From: Pseudaminobacter soli (ex Li et al. 2025)
GTDB lineage: Bacteria; Pseudomonadota; Alphaproteobacteria; Rhizobiales; Rhizobiaceae
Assembly (NCBI RefSeq): GCF_003012705.1
Contig: NZ_PXYL01000005.1
Location: 62,001-126,000 of the forward strand
DNA length: 64,000 nt
Direction of reading: 5' to 3'
Below are positions 1-9,032 of the stretch, piece by piece. The notes beneath the pieces are model-generated. The model did no database searches and had not been told where the DNA came from. It saw only the letters and a list, made by a program, of their open reading frames with translations. The position numbers and the translations under genes were made by a program. How positions within the stretch are numbered: the first letter of the stretch is position 1; every line of letters begins with the position of its first letter.

Positions 1-852
1 GACCCAGCGCACATTGTCGTTGTCGGCCTTCCTGGAGATCAGCACGACTTCCGACTTGATGACGCCGGCATTGCCCACCATTCCGCGGCCCGGCTCGATG
101 ATGGTTTCCGGGATGCAGTTGCCGAAGTGCTTGGAGAGCGCGTCGAAGATCGCCTGGCCATAGGCCTGGGCGGTCGGCACGTCCTTCAGGTAGCGCGTCG
201 GGAAACCGCCGCCCATATTGACCATGCGCAGCGTGATGCCTTCCTGCGCCAGCGCGGAGAACACGGCCTTGGCGTCGGCCAGCGCGCGATCCCAGGCGAC
301 GAGGTCGGTCTGCTGCGAGCCGACATGGAACGACACGCCATAGGCGTCGAGACCAAGCGCCTTGGCATGGCGCAGCACGTCGACGGCCATCGCCGGCACG
401 CAGCCGAACTTGCGCGACAGCGGCCACTCCGCACCTTCGCCATCGGTCAGCACGCGGCAGAAGACCTGCGCGCCGGGGGCGACGCGGGCGATCTTCTCGA
501 CCTCTTCGACGCAGTCCACCGCAAAGAGACGGATGCCGAGCTCATAGGCGCGCGCGATGTCGCGCTCCTTCTTGATAGTGTTGCCATAGGAGATGCGGTG
601 GGGCGTGGCACCAGCATTCATCGCCATCTCGACCTCGGCTACCGAGGCGGTGTCGAAGCACGAGCCCAGCTGGGCGAGCAGGCGCAGAATCTCCGGCGCG
701 GGGTTGGCCTTCACCGCGTAATAGATCTTCGAATTCGGCAGGGCCTTCTCGAAGGCATTGTAGTTGTCGCGCACGACGTCGAGGTCCAGAACCAGGCACG
801 GGCCATCGGGACGTCGGGTGGCGAGGAAATCGAGGATGCGCTGGGTGGCCAT
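1..852 (-). CDS. Ornithine/lysine decarboxylase, PLP fold III (C-terminus cut off)
   Basis: Pyridoxal-phosphate decarboxylase of the alanine-racemase-fold ODC family, which makes putrescine (or cadaverine) from ornithine (or lysine) in the cytoplasm. The 284 codons read from ATG at 852 with AAGGAGAG just upstream and no internal stop. The PLP-lysine motif YAVKANP is near residue 45, FHVGSQQ near 190, GGGFP near 230, and the phosphate-binding EPGRG near 260. Family members are about 375 residues, so the last quarter, including the active-site Cys region, lies left of the window. Substrate choice between lysine and ornithine cannot be decided from this part. Confidence 0.93.
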   Translation of the reverse strand, partial: MATQRILDFLATRRPDGPCLVLDLDVVRDNYNAFEKALPNSKIYYAVKANPAPEILRLLAQLGSCFDTASVAEVEMAMNAGATPHRISYGNTIKKERDIARAYELGIRLFAVDCVEEVEKIARVAPGAQVFCRVLTDGEGAEWPLSRKFGCVPAMAVDVLRHAKALGLDAYGVSFHVGSQQTDLVAWDRALADAKAVFSALAQEGITLRMVNMGGGFPTRYLKDVPTAQAYGQAIFDALSKHFGNCIPETIIEPGRGMVGNAGVIKSEVVLISRKADNDNVRWV

Positions 853-1393
853 GAATCTCTCCTTGGCGCGGGTTTCCCCACGCTTAAATCAAGCTGCGGC
901 GCGATCCCCTTCGATCGCATGTGCCGCTATGGACAAAGGCATGAATGCGAGTCAGCGAGCCGGGCGGTGGAGATCCCGAAACGCAAAAACGCTTTCACGC
1001 GGCGATGAGCTCGTGCCTTGCGGCATCTGCTCGCTTTGTCTGCCTTGGCTTGGATTGGGAGACCCAGTCCGCACTGCCGGCAATGAAGGTGTGCCTCTTC
1101 AGTAACCCCGATCTATGGACGATCGGCAGACACCAGAAAGGCCCGCACCGTCGTTGCTTCAAGGCGTCCTTGGCTTTGCGGTTGGCCGCTAAACCAACTG
1201 GGCTCGTTACTTCCCAGGTACCGTCCCGATTACCTCGCCATTCGAGGGTCGGGGGACGCCCACAGGCACGTGCGACTTTGGGCAAGCGGGCATATAGGGT
1301 TAGGGCCTGTCACAATCAACAAAAATCGTAAGGCCGCTTGTAAAATGCCGAGCGTCGAACGAAGCTGGCGCAAAGCCGACGATTTGTTGAACG
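853..1393. other. Intergenic region between decarboxylase and amidase, no gene seen
   Basis: This 541-base stretch separates divergent genes. It should hold the decarboxylase promoter on the minus strand and the amidase promoter on the plus strand. Several GC-rich open frames cross it, but none has family character, a good ribosome site or plausible composition. No convincing terminator, tRNA or repeat was seen. Confidence 0.5.
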
Positions 1394-2596
1394 ATGGGCC
1401 CGATGCGCGACAGCCTGAATGCTTTCCTTGACTACCCCCAAGTGGCTGTTTCCAATGCACAATCAGGCCCGCTGGCGGGGCTTGGCCTTGGCGTGAAGGA
1501 CATCTACGACGTGGCCGGCTATCGCACCGGCTGCGGCAACCTTGATGCCTATTCGCAAGGCTCGCCCGCCACGCGGAGCGCGCCTGCGGTGCAGGTGATT
1601 CTCGACGCCGGCGCGCACTTCCTCGGCAAGACGCAGACCGACGAATTCGCCTTCTCGCTGATGGGGCAGAATGCGCATTTTCCGCATCCGGTGAATTCGG
1701 CCGCCCCCGACCGCGTGACGGGCGGCTCGTCCTCCGGCTCGGCGGCGGCGGTGGCCGGCGGGCTGGCCGACATCGCGCTCGGTTCGGACACCGGCGGCTC
1801 CATCCGGGCACCGGCCAGCTTCTGCGGCCTGATCGGCCTGCGCACCACGCATGGACGCATTTCGCTCGACGGCGTGATGCCGCTGGCCCCCTCGCTCGAC
1901 ACCGTCGGCTGGTTCGCGCGGGATATGAATGTCTATGAGGCGGTGGCCAAGGTGATGTTCGCACCCTCGTCGCACAGCGAGCAGGGCGACAGCACCGCCC
2001 CTCGCCTGTTCCGCCTCGCCGCGCTGGACGAACTCGTCTTCGGTCCAGCGGAGGCCGCCGAATATCGCCGCATGCTAGGCTTCGTGACTGCCGCGCTCGG
2101 CGAGGCAACGACAGCCGCCCCGCTCAGCCAGTCCAGCGACGAGCTCTACTGGTCCTTCAGAAGGATCCAGGCGCGCGAGGCATGGGAGAGCCGGGGCCAC
2201 TGGATCGAGGAGCACCCCGGCAGCCTCGACAGGGGTGTGGAGGACCGCTTCCGCTTCGGCCAGACGGTGGACGATGCCGCGCTGGCGCAAGCGCGCGAAT
2301 TCCGCGGCGCCTTCCGCGAAGAGCTGGGCGCGCTGCTGGGTGAAGACGGCTATCTCGTGCTGCCGACTGTTCCTGGCGCAGCGCCGCTCAAGACCGAGGC
2401 GGCCGACAGCCTGCTTGCCTATCGCGAGCGCGCCTTGCGGCTGCTATGCCTCTCCGGCCTTTCCGGCTTCCCGCAGATCACGCTGCCGCTCGGGACGATT
2501 GACGGCGCGCCCTTCGGGCTGTCGCTGCTGGGCCCCGCCGGCAGCGACCGGCAGCTCATTGCGCTGGGCCGGCGCATTCTCGAAACCAAGGAATGA
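1394..2596 (+). CDS. Amidase-signature family hydrolase
   Basis: Cytoplasmic amidase of the amidase-signature (GatA-like) family, which hydrolyses a carboxamide to acid plus ammonia. The Ser-cisSer-Lys triad is recognisable: Lys35 in GVKDIYD, the Gly/Ser-rich loop GGSSSGS at 110-116, and Ser136 in GSDTGGSIR. At 400 aa it is on the short side for the family. ATG 1394 is used; ATG 1403 in the same frame is an alternative. The stop lies 4 bases before the LysR gene, so the two are probably co-transcribed, which suggests a locally regulated catabolic function. The substrate is unknown. Confidence 0.9.
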   Translation: MGPMRDSLNAFLDYPQVAVSNAQSGPLAGLGLGVKDIYDVAGYRTGCGNLDAYSQGSPATRSAPAVQVILDAGAHFLGKTQTDEFAFSLMGQNAHFPHPVNSAAPDRVTGGSSSGSAAAVAGGLADIALGSDTGGSIRAPASFCGLIGLRTTHGRISLDGVMPLAPSLDTVGWFARDMNVYEAVAKVMFAPSSHSEQGDSTAPRLFRLAALDELVFGPAEAAEYRRMLGFVTAALGEATTAAPLSQSSDELYWSFRRIQAREAWESRGHWIEEHPGSLDRGVEDRFRFGQTVDDAALAQAREFRGAFREELGALLGEDGYLVLPTVPGAAPLKTEAADSLLAYRERALRLLCLSGLSGFPQITLPLGTIDGAPFGLSLLGPAGSDRQLIALGRRILETKE

Positions 2597-2600
2597 ACCA

Positions 2601-3500
2601 ATGGACACGCTGACCCGCATGCGCGCCTTCATCGACGTCGTCGAGGCGGAAGGGTTTTCGGCCGCCGCGCGCAAGATCGGCCGCTCGAAGGCGCTGCTTT
2701 CCAAATATGTGCGCGAGCTGGAAGACGAGTTGGGCGCGCTGCTGCTCAACCGCACCACGCGCCAGTTCTCGCTCACCGAGGCCGGGCACACCTATTATAG
2801 GCGCGCTTCGGAAATCATCCGCGAGGTCGACAGCCTGGCTGATGCGGTGCGCGAATCCTCGGGCGACGTGAAGGGCCGCATAAAACTTTCGGCGCCGCGC
2901 ACCTTTGCGGACGCGCCGATCGGCCAGTCGCTGATCGACTTCGCCAAGGAGCACCCCGACATCGTGCTCGAAATCCAGCTCGACGACCGCTTCGTCGATC
3001 TGGTCGAGGAAGGTTTCGATCTCGCCATTCGCATTTCGCGGCTCGAAAACTCTTCGCTGATCGCGCGACGGCTGGCGCCCTTCTCGGTCAGGATCTGCGC
3101 CTCGCCAGAGCTGATCGAAAAGCACGGGCGCCCAATGCGCCCGCAGGACCTTGCCGGCATGCCCTGCGTCATCGACACCAACGGCCGCTGGCTGTCGAAC
3201 TGGCCCTTCCTCGGCGACGGCGGCGAGACGGTCAGCATCTCGGTTGCCGGGCAGATGGAAGTGAACAGCCCGATGGCCACCCGCGCGGCGGCCCTTTCGG
3301 GTCTCGGCTTCGCCATCCTGCCCGATTTCATCGCCGCCCCGGACATCGAGGCCGGACGGCTGGTTCCAGTGCTCGACGAGCGCATCCTGCCCGGCGGCGG
3401 CATCTTCGCGGTCTACCCGCACAGGCGCTATTTGCCGGCCAAGGTGCGCGTCTTCGTCGATTACCTAGTGCACTGGTTCAAGCCGAAGGAGCGCGGCTGA
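2601..3500 (+). CDS. LysR-family transcriptional regulator
   Basis: LysR-type regulator of 299 aa, a normal length. The N-terminal winged helix-turn-helix (about residues 1-60) has the typical FSAAARKIGRSKALLSKYV and the LLNRTTR wing. The rest is a LysR substrate-binding domain ending in a usual GGIFAVYPHRRYLPAKVRVF segment, as in the CrgA-like subgroup. ATG 2601 follows the amidase stop by 4 bases in the same direction. A LysR gene placed behind its putative target, rather than divergent, suggests autoregulation through the amidase promoter (inference). Confidence 0.93.
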   Translation: MDTLTRMRAFIDVVEAEGFSAAARKIGRSKALLSKYVRELEDELGALLLNRTTRQFSLTEAGHTYYRRASEIIREVDSLADAVRESSGDVKGRIKLSAPRTFADAPIGQSLIDFAKEHPDIVLEIQLDDRFVDLVEEGFDLAIRISRLENSSLIARRLAPFSVRICASPELIEKHGRPMRPQDLAGMPCVIDTNGRWLSNWPFLGDGGETVSISVAGQMEVNSPMATRAAALSGLGFAILPDFIAAPDIEAGRLVPVLDERILPGGGIFAVYPHRRYLPAKVRVFVDYLVHWFKPKERG

Positions 3501-3673
3501 CCTTTTTTGGCGCCGCGCAACACATATTATAACATTCTGAAATCAAGGCATAATTTCGTCCCGAAGCCGGCTACGGCCTTGGAAACGAAGCGTTTGGCGG
3601 CGGGCTGGTCCCAATTTCGCCGGGATTCTGTTAACGCTCGGTAATCCGAATCCCCACAGGAACGCTACCGCCT
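3501..3673. other. Intergenic spacer upstream of the DUF1007/NicO pair
   Basis: AT-richer 173-base gap after the LysR stop. It presumably carries the promoter of the following metal-transport pair. No clear metal-regulator operator or terminator was recognised. Confidence 0.4.
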
Positions 3674-4339
3674 ATGAACGTCAGAATGAGAATGGCGATT
3701 CTGGCCACGGCCACCACCACCCTCCTCGCTTCGACGATCCCGGCACGCGTTCATCCGCATGTCTTTGCCGAGGCGCGCCTCGACGTCGTCGTCAATCCCG
3801 ACCACACCGTGAAATCGCTGCGTCACGTCTGGCGCTTCGACGAGCTGTTTTCCTCCACCGTGCTGATGGAGTTCGACAAGAACTCCGACCTCAAGCTCGA
3901 CGACGCTGAACTGAAGGACGTCGCGGACACCGTCTACAAGTCGCTTGCCGTATATGGCTATTTCCAGATGGTCACGGTCAACGACAAGGACGTGGAGATG
4001 AAGCCGCCGGCAAAGCTGATCGCGAATTACGACCACGACCAGCTCATCATCGCGTTCGAATCCGAGCCGAAGAAGCCGCTGAAACTCTCCGGCAAGGTCG
4101 ATTTCGGCGTCTATGACCCGTCCTTCTACACGGCAATCGACTTCACCGACGACGCCAACATGGCGGTCGAAAACCTGCCCTCGGAATGCACACGCACCGT
4201 CGTCCGTCCCGACCCCGACGAGGCGATCAAGCAGAACCAGTCCAAGCTGACGGACGCGTTTTTCAACGATCCGACGGGCACGGACATGAGCAAGATTTTC
4301 GCCACTCGACTGGAACTCAACTGCCCAGCCCAAGGATAG
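3674..4339 (+). CDS. DUF1007 family periplasmic protein
   Basis: Exported protein of 221 aa of the DUF1007 family, usually found next to NicO/RcnA nickel-cobalt transporters. Residues 1-26 form a signal peptide (MRMAILATATTTLLAST then an Ala/Arg-Val cleavage zone). The mature part begins HPHVFAEARLDVV, the typical family start with a His pair that could bind metal, and contains an acidic DKNSDLKLDDAEL helix resembling an EF-hand-like segment. The stop is 5 bases before the transporter GTG. A periplasmic helper role in divalent metal transport is inferred from this pairing. Confidence 0.85.
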   Translation: MNVRMRMAILATATTTLLASTIPARVHPHVFAEARLDVVVNPDHTVKSLRHVWRFDELFSSTVLMEFDKNSDLKLDDAELKDVADTVYKSLAVYGYFQMVTVNDKDVEMKPPAKLIANYDHDQLIIAFESEPKKPLKLSGKVDFGVYDPSFYTAIDFTDDANMAVENLPSECTRTVVRPDPDEAIKQNQSKLTDAFFNDPTGTDMSKIFATRLELNCPAQG

Positions 4340-4344
4340 AGCCC

Positions 4345-5523
4345 GTGAACAAGACGACCGGACGCGTACTGCTGACCGCCTTGATAGCGGTCTGCGTGCT
4401 CACCCAGCTTGCCCCCCACGCGCATGCGCAAAGTTCGCTCGGCATCGGGGCCAACGAGGCGACCATCCCCTCGACAGGCCTCTTTGCCCACCTGATGAAC
4501 TGGATCAATGTCCAGCAGCAGACATTCTACCGTTCGCTCACCACCTCGCTGAAGGCGATGCGCGAGGACGGCAACCAGATGTGGGTTTTGGTCGGCCTGT
4601 CCTTCGCCTATGGCATCTTCCACGCCGCCGGGCCGGGCCATGGCAAGGCAGTCATCTCCTCCTACCTGCTGGCCAACGAGGTGGCGCTGCGGCGCGGCGT
4701 CATGCTGTCCTTCGTCTCGGCCTTCCTGCAGGCGGGAACGGCGATCGTCATGATGGCGCTGCTGTTCCTGGTGCTGCGCGGCACGTCCGTTTCGATGACC
4801 AACGCGACCTGGTTCCTCGAGGTGGCAAGCTATGTGATGATCAGCATGTTCGGCGCATGGCTGCTCTGGCAGAAGGCCTGGCCGCGGCTGCGCGGGCTGA
4901 TCGGCGCCAATCCGGCTCACAGCCTTTCGGCAGCGCATGCCCATGCGCATGCGCACGACCATCACGACCACAGCTGCAGCCACCATTCGCATTCGCATGC
5001 GCACGCGCTCGTGCATGCCAATGACGATCACCCGGCGCATGACCATCATCATGATCATCACGATCACAGCCATTGCAGCCACGACCACCACGACCATCAC
5101 CACCACGATCATTCGCACAATGCGCATGACCATGGCGCCGGCATGGTGTGCTCCAGCTGCGGCCACTCGCATTTGCCGGACCCGGCAATGATCTCGGGCG
5201 ACAATTTCAGCTGGAAGACCGCCTGGTCGGCCGTGACCGCCGTGGGCCTGCGCCCTTGCTCGGGCGCCCTGATCGTGCTGACCTTTGCTTTCCTCAACGG
5301 CCTTTGGGCCGGCGGCATCCTATCGGTGCTCGCCATGGCTGTCGGCACCGCCATCACGGTCTCGGCGCTGGCCATCATGGCCGTCACGGCCAAGAACTGG
5401 GCCGTCGCCTTTGCCGGCGACGGGCGGATGGGCAACCGGGTGCACGCGGCCTTCGAGATCGGCGGCGCCGGTCTGGTCTTCGTGCTTGGCCTGCTTTTGC
5501 TGACGGCGAGCCTCAGCGCCTGA
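4345..5523 (+). CDS. NicO/RcnA-type nickel-cobalt transporter with long His-rich loop
   Basis: Integral membrane Ni/Co permease of the NicO/RcnA family, 392 aa from a GTG start 5 bases after the DUF1007 stop. A signal-like segment (residues 5-28) is followed by the family motif HAAGPGHGK at 93-101 and GLRPCSGA at 301-308. About 65 residues (198-264) between transmembrane helices 3 and 4 are almost only His, Asp, Ser and Ala, followed by a CSSC pair at 269-272: a metal-binding loop. The DNA of the loop is low-complexity (CAT/CAC/GAC repeats), so its length may vary between strains. Efflux or uptake cannot be told from sequence. Confidence 0.92.
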   Translation: MNKTTGRVLLTALIAVCVLTQLAPHAHAQSSLGIGANEATIPSTGLFAHLMNWINVQQQTFYRSLTTSLKAMREDGNQMWVLVGLSFAYGIFHAAGPGHGKAVISSYLLANEVALRRGVMLSFVSAFLQAGTAIVMMALLFLVLRGTSVSMTNATWFLEVASYVMISMFGAWLLWQKAWPRLRGLIGANPAHSLSAAHAHAHAHDHHDHSCSHHSHSHAHALVHANDDHPAHDHHHDHHDHSHCSHDHHDHHHHDHSHNAHDHGAGMVCSSCGHSHLPDPAMISGDNFSWKTAWSAVTAVGLRPCSGALIVLTFAFLNGLWAGGILSVLAMAVGTAITVSALAIMAVTAKNWAVAFAGDGRMGNRVHAAFEIGGAGLVFVLGLLLLTASLSA

Positions 5524-5530
5524 GCTCATC

Positions 5531-5719
5531 GCGTCCTTCGAGGCTCGCCCTTCGGGCTCGCACCTCAGGATGAGAGCCGTTGGCGCAACCTTCCTCATCC
5601 TGAGGTGCTCGGCCTGTGCGCCCTTCTAGGCTTCCCTGCGGGCTAGCAACTCAAGATGAGAGCCGTTGGTGCAACCTTCCTCATCCTGAGGTGCTCGCGA
5701 AGCGAGCCTCGAAGGACGC
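5531..5719. repeat. 189-bp palindromic intergenic element with 18-bp perfect terminal inverted repeats
   Basis: GCGTCCTTCGAGGCTCGC (5531-5548) is the exact reverse complement of 5702-5719. Inside lie two 43-bp direct copies (5569-5611 and 5655-5697) differing at one base, each containing CTCATCCTGAGGTGCTCG. This composition is typical of the abundant rhizobial intergenic palindromes (RIME/REP type). It sits directly after the transporter stop and codes for nothing convincing. It may act as a transcript-end hairpin or be a MITE-like insertion. Confidence 0.85.
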
Positions 5720-5872
5720 ACCAAAACGATAGTCGAACTCAAGTGCCGCCCAATCCAAGGGCCGCGCTTCGAAAACCGCCTGCCAAAAGAAATTCGCTCT
5801 GGTCGTGGCAGCGACCAGAGCGAATTGGGCGTCTCAGCCCTGTCAGCTAACCGGCTAAACCGGCTTTGCCGA

Positions 5873-6094
5873 TTAGTAGCTCGACTTTTTGGCCTCGCTC
5901 TTCTTGTGATGCTTGTGGACCGGCTTCTTGTGATGCTTCTTTTCCTTCATCGGAGCCGGAGCCGGGGCGTTGGTGTCCGTCTGGGTGGCGGTCGTGCCGG
6001 CAGCGTTGGCGCTGGTGGCGGCAAACATCGGAGCCGAGAAGGCCAGAGCAACGGTCAGGCCGAGAGCCGAGATCAGGGACTTGGAGAGGGTCAT
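5873..6094 (-). CDS. Small secreted His/Lys-rich protein
   Basis: Predicted exported protein of 73 aa. The signal peptide spans about residues 1-32 (hydrophobic LISALGLTVALAF, cleavage near ANA). The mature part is a Thr/Ala/Pro stretch followed by a strongly basic tail of HHKKP and HKHHKK repeats. No catalytic domain is present. Similar small basic exported proteins occur widely in rhizobia, but I do not know a function. The His-rich tail could bind metal or an acidic surface polymer (inference). Confidence 0.7.
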   Translation of the reverse strand: MTLSKSLISALGLTVALAFSAPMFAATSANAAGTTATQTDTNAPAPAPMKEKKHHKKPVHKHHKKSEAKKSSY

Positions 6095-6138
6095 AATAGT
6101 TTCCTTTTGACAGGGGCCTGGGGGTTGTACTCAGCCGA

Positions 6139-6429
6139 TCAGGGTTCGACCGGTTGAACACCGAGCATCTTCAGAGCGTTGGCGTAGGCGCGTATGCCCT
6201 GTGCCTGCCGTTTGCTGGAACAGAACTTGGCGGCCTTCCGTTGAAGAGCTTTCGCTTCGGCGGCCCGTTTTGCCTCCGCGTGCTCGGTAATCGCATGGGC
6301 GAATTGCTGCTGCAGCCGGTTGCACTGATCCATCCTAGATGTCGTCCCCGCCAGGGGCTGTTCGGACGTGGCGCCAAGCGAAAGCGCGGCGAGCAGAACG
6401 ACGATCGAACTGGTCCCTAACTTCCTCAT
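6139..6429 (-). CDS. Small secreted protein of unknown function
   Basis: 96 aa from ATG 6429, preceded by CAGGGATCG. A longer open frame upstream lacks signal-peptide logic, so this start was chosen. Residues 1-27 form a signal peptide (SIVVLLAALSLGATS). The remainder is a short Ala/Lys/Glu-rich helix flanked by two Cys (in QCNRL and FCSSK) that could form a disulfide. Not recognised. It faces the same way as the 73-aa secreted protein, with a 45-base gap. Confidence 0.6.
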   Translation of the reverse strand: MRKLGTSSIVVLLAALSLGATSEQPLAGTTSRMDQCNRLQQQFAHAITEHAEAKRAAEAKALQRKAAKFCSSKRQAQGIRAYANALKMLGVQPVEP

Positions 6430-6640
6430 GGCGATCCCTGAACCGGTGTTTTGCAGCATGGTCTTTATGATCGGTCGCCATGTCCCGCGTTTTTCTGCTC
6501 TGCAGTATTTTGTTTCTGGATTGTAACAGCCGCTTGGCCGGCCAAGTCGCTGCGTCAACGAGGCAAGAGAACCGTTTCAATCTGACCGTGAATGGCTCTA
6601 TTCTGCGCTGCGGATTTTACCGCGACCACGGAATGACAAT

Positions 6641-7357
6641 TTGAAAACCGATGCCCACATCCTGATCGTCGACGACGACAAGGAAATCCGCGACCTGCTC
6701 CAGGAATATTTCCAGAAGCACGGGCTTCGCGTCTCGGCGGCCCGCGACGAGGACGAGATGCAGGCGGCGCTGCGGCGCGCGCCGGTGGACCTGATCATCC
6801 TGGACGTGATGCTGCCGGGCAAGAGCGGGCTGGACATCTGCCGCGAGCTGCGCACGCACTCGACCGTGCCGATCATCATGCTGACCGCCGTCACCGAAAC
6901 GATCGACCGCGTGCTCGGGCTGGAGATGGGCGCCGACGACTATGTGCCAAAACCCTTCGATCCGCGCGAACTGCTCGCGCGGACACGCGCGGTGCTACGC
7001 CGGCGCGCCGAGCCCGGCGCCAGCTACAAGCCCATGCAGCAGATCTTCAAATTCGCCGGCTGGACGCTGGATTCCGGGCGCCGCCGGCTGCTCAACCCCG
7101 AAGCCGTGCGGGTCGAGCTGACCACGGCCGAGTTCAACCTGCTGCTGACTCTGGCCAAGAGCGCCCAGCGCGTACTCAGCCGCGAACAGCTCATCGAGCT
7201 GTCGAACCAGAACGGCGATTACAGCTACGACCGCAGCGTCGACATTCTCGTCAGCCGCCTGCGCCGCAAGATGGAAGACGATCCGCGCGCGCCCAAGCTG
7301 ATCCTGACCGTGCGCGGCGGCGGCTACCAGTTCGTGCCCGAGGTCGCCGCCGAATGA
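6641..7357 (+). CDS. OmpR/PhoB-family response regulator
   Basis: Two-component response regulator, 238 aa. The receiver domain spans residues 5-118 with acidic pair DDD 11-13, phospho-acceptor Asp55 (LDVMLPG), Thr82 and Lys104. The OmpR-type winged helix spans about 135-235 with a typical GGGYQF end. The only in-frame start is TTG 6641, since the first ATG nearby is out of frame, so expression may be low. It overlaps the kinase gene by 4 bases (ATGA), so the two are translationally coupled. The target genes are unknown. Confidence 0.92.
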   Translation: MKTDAHILIVDDDKEIRDLLQEYFQKHGLRVSAARDEDEMQAALRRAPVDLIILDVMLPGKSGLDICRELRTHSTVPIIMLTAVTETIDRVLGLEMGADDYVPKPFDPRELLARTRAVLRRRAEPGASYKPMQQIFKFAGWTLDSGRRRLLNPEAVRVELTTAEFNLLLTLAKSAQRVLSREQLIELSNQNGDYSYDRSVDILVSRLRRKMEDDPRAPKLILTVRGGGYQFVPEVAAE

Positions 7358-8781
7358 AGTGGCTGCTGCCCCGCTCGTTGCCTGCCTGGGTCCTGCTGAT
7401 CGTCATCGCGGGTCTCGTGGCTATCCAGGTGCTAACGCTTTCCATCGTCGCCCGCGAGCGCGTGGCCTCCAACAACGTTCTCGACCTCTTCCGGCTCAAC
7501 GACCGGTCTCAATCGCTGGTCAAGCTGATGTATGCGGCGACGCCGGACGAGCGCAAGAAGGTGGCGGCCGGGCTTTCGGTGCCGCCCTATGTGCTGACGA
7601 TGTCGGACACGCCGGCCATCACCACCACGATTCCCGACGACGACGAGATGGCCGAGATGGAGGACATCATCGTCGGCCGGCTCGCGAAGTACGGCGTGCA
7701 GGAAGCGCGGGTGCAGCGCGAGTCCCCGGTGAAGCCGGACGGCGCCAGTCACCAGCACAAGCCATTGGACCGGGACGACGTCGGCAGCATCGAGCGCGAA
7801 CTGCTAGACCTTGCCGCCGACTTCACCAAGAGCGACACGCTGATCGCCTCGATCCAGTTCAACGACGGGCAGTGGCTGAATTTCATCATGCCCTCGACCC
7901 CGCTCAGCCCGGTGCTGACCATCCAGAACCTGCCGCTCTTTGCCTCGGCGGCAGCGGCGGTGGTGCTGCTGTCGATCTGGCTGCTGCGGCGGCTCACGGC
8001 CCCATATCGCACGCTCGAAAGCGCGGTTGAGCGCATCGGCGAGGACCTGAAGAGCCCTCCTTTGCCCGAGGAAGGCAGCAGCGAATACAAATCGACGGCG
8101 CGGGCGGTGAACACCATGCAGGCCAAGCTGCGCGAATATGTCGAGGATCGCGAGCTACTGGCTGCGGCGCTTGCGCATGATCTGCGCACCCCGCTGACCC
8201 GCATCCGCCTGCGGCTCGAACTGCTGCGCAAGTCGCCGCTCAAGACGGCGCTGATGCAGAATCTCGCCGACATCGAGGCCATTTCGTCGTCCGTGCTCGA
8301 CTTCGCCACCCCCAACAGCGAGGACGAGCTTGAACGGATCGACTTCTGGTCGGTGGTCGACTCGATCGCCGACGACAACCCCAATGTCGTCTTCGATCAG
8401 CCCAAGCCAGCGCGCGGCCTGATCTGCCTCGGCCACATCGTTCCCTTGCGCCGCTGTGTCACCAACCTGGTGGAGAACGCGATCAAATATGGCGGCACGG
8501 CGCGCCTCAGCCTTTCTCAGACAGCCGGCAACATCGTGCTGACCATCGACGACGACGGCCCCGGCATAGCGGACGATCAGATGGACAAGGTGTTCCGCCC
8601 CTTCATGCGCGTGGAACGCTCGCGCAACCGCGAGACCGGGGGCTTCGGCCTTGGCCTGACCATCGCCCGCAACACGGCGCGCAGTTTTGGCGGCGAAGTA
8701 ACTCTTCGCAACCGCCCCGAGGGAGGCCTGCGCGTGACGCTGACGCTGCCGCGCGCCCGGGACTTGCAGGCGGTCGGCTGA
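7354..8781 (+). CDS. EnvZ-type sensor histidine kinase
   Basis: Membrane sensor kinase of 475 aa. Transmembrane helix 1 is at about 12-32, followed by a periplasmic sensor of about 155 residues rich in acidic residues (PDDDEMAEME), transmembrane helix 2 at about 193-212, and then a HAMP domain. The H-box is ALAHDLRTPLTRIRLRL with His275. The N box is NLVENAIKYGG, G1 is DDDGPGI, and G2 is GFGLGL. It starts inside the response-regulator stop (ATGA overlap). The signal is unknown. Confidence 0.93.
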   Translation: MKWLLPRSLPAWVLLIVIAGLVAIQVLTLSIVARERVASNNVLDLFRLNDRSQSLVKLMYAATPDERKKVAAGLSVPPYVLTMSDTPAITTTIPDDDEMAEMEDIIVGRLAKYGVQEARVQRESPVKPDGASHQHKPLDRDDVGSIERELLDLAADFTKSDTLIASIQFNDGQWLNFIMPSTPLSPVLTIQNLPLFASAAAAVVLLSIWLLRRLTAPYRTLESAVERIGEDLKSPPLPEEGSSEYKSTARAVNTMQAKLREYVEDRELLAAALAHDLRTPLTRIRLRLELLRKSPLKTALMQNLADIEAISSSVLDFATPNSEDELERIDFWSVVDSIADDNPNVVFDQPKPARGLICLGHIVPLRRCVTNLVENAIKYGGTARLSLSQTAGNIVLTIDDDGPGIADDQMDKVFRPFMRVERSRNRETGGFGLGLTIARNTARSFGGEVTLRNRPEGGLRVTLTLPRARDLQAVG

Positions 8782-8800
8782 CTATAGGTCTATCGCCAGG

Positions 8801-9010
8801 TCAGTCCTGCTTGCGTCTCTGGCTGCGTGCCCGCAGCCAGAAGATGATGAAGAAACACATGATGAAAAGCACCACGACGGCGACCCCCGCCACCGGAGAA
8901 ATGGCGCTGGCCGCGAGCATGATGGCGGGCAGGAAATAGGCGAACACGCCGAACCCGAGCATGATCACCAGCGCGGCGATCATTGAGTTGCGGTTGCCTG
9001 TATCCATCAT
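8801..9010 (-). CDS. Small two-helix membrane protein
   Basis: 69 aa from ATG 9010; ATG 9007 is an alternative. Two hydrophobic helices (about residues 11-34 and 36-58) are followed by a basic tail ending RARSQRRKQD. No family was recognised. It lies convergent with the kinase gene, 19 bases apart, so the short gap probably holds the ends of both transcripts. Confidence 0.6.
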   Translation of the reverse strand: MMDTGNRNSMIAALVIMLGFGVFAYFLPAIMLAASAISPVAGVAVVVLFIMCFFIIFWLRARSQRRKQD

Positions 9011-9032
9011 CAATTCCAATCCTGTCCGTTCG

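Noticed and set aside
127-1008. Long plus-strand open frame over the decarboxylase
   Set aside because: It is the shadow of the minus-strand decarboxylase, which has all family motifs.
945-1331. Overlapping frames in the decarboxylase-amidase gap
   Set aside because: No ribosome site, Arg/Pro-rich composition of random GC-rich DNA, no family character.
5656-5850. Open frame starting in the palindromic element
   Set aside because: Reads through the repeat; the sequence is repeat-derived.
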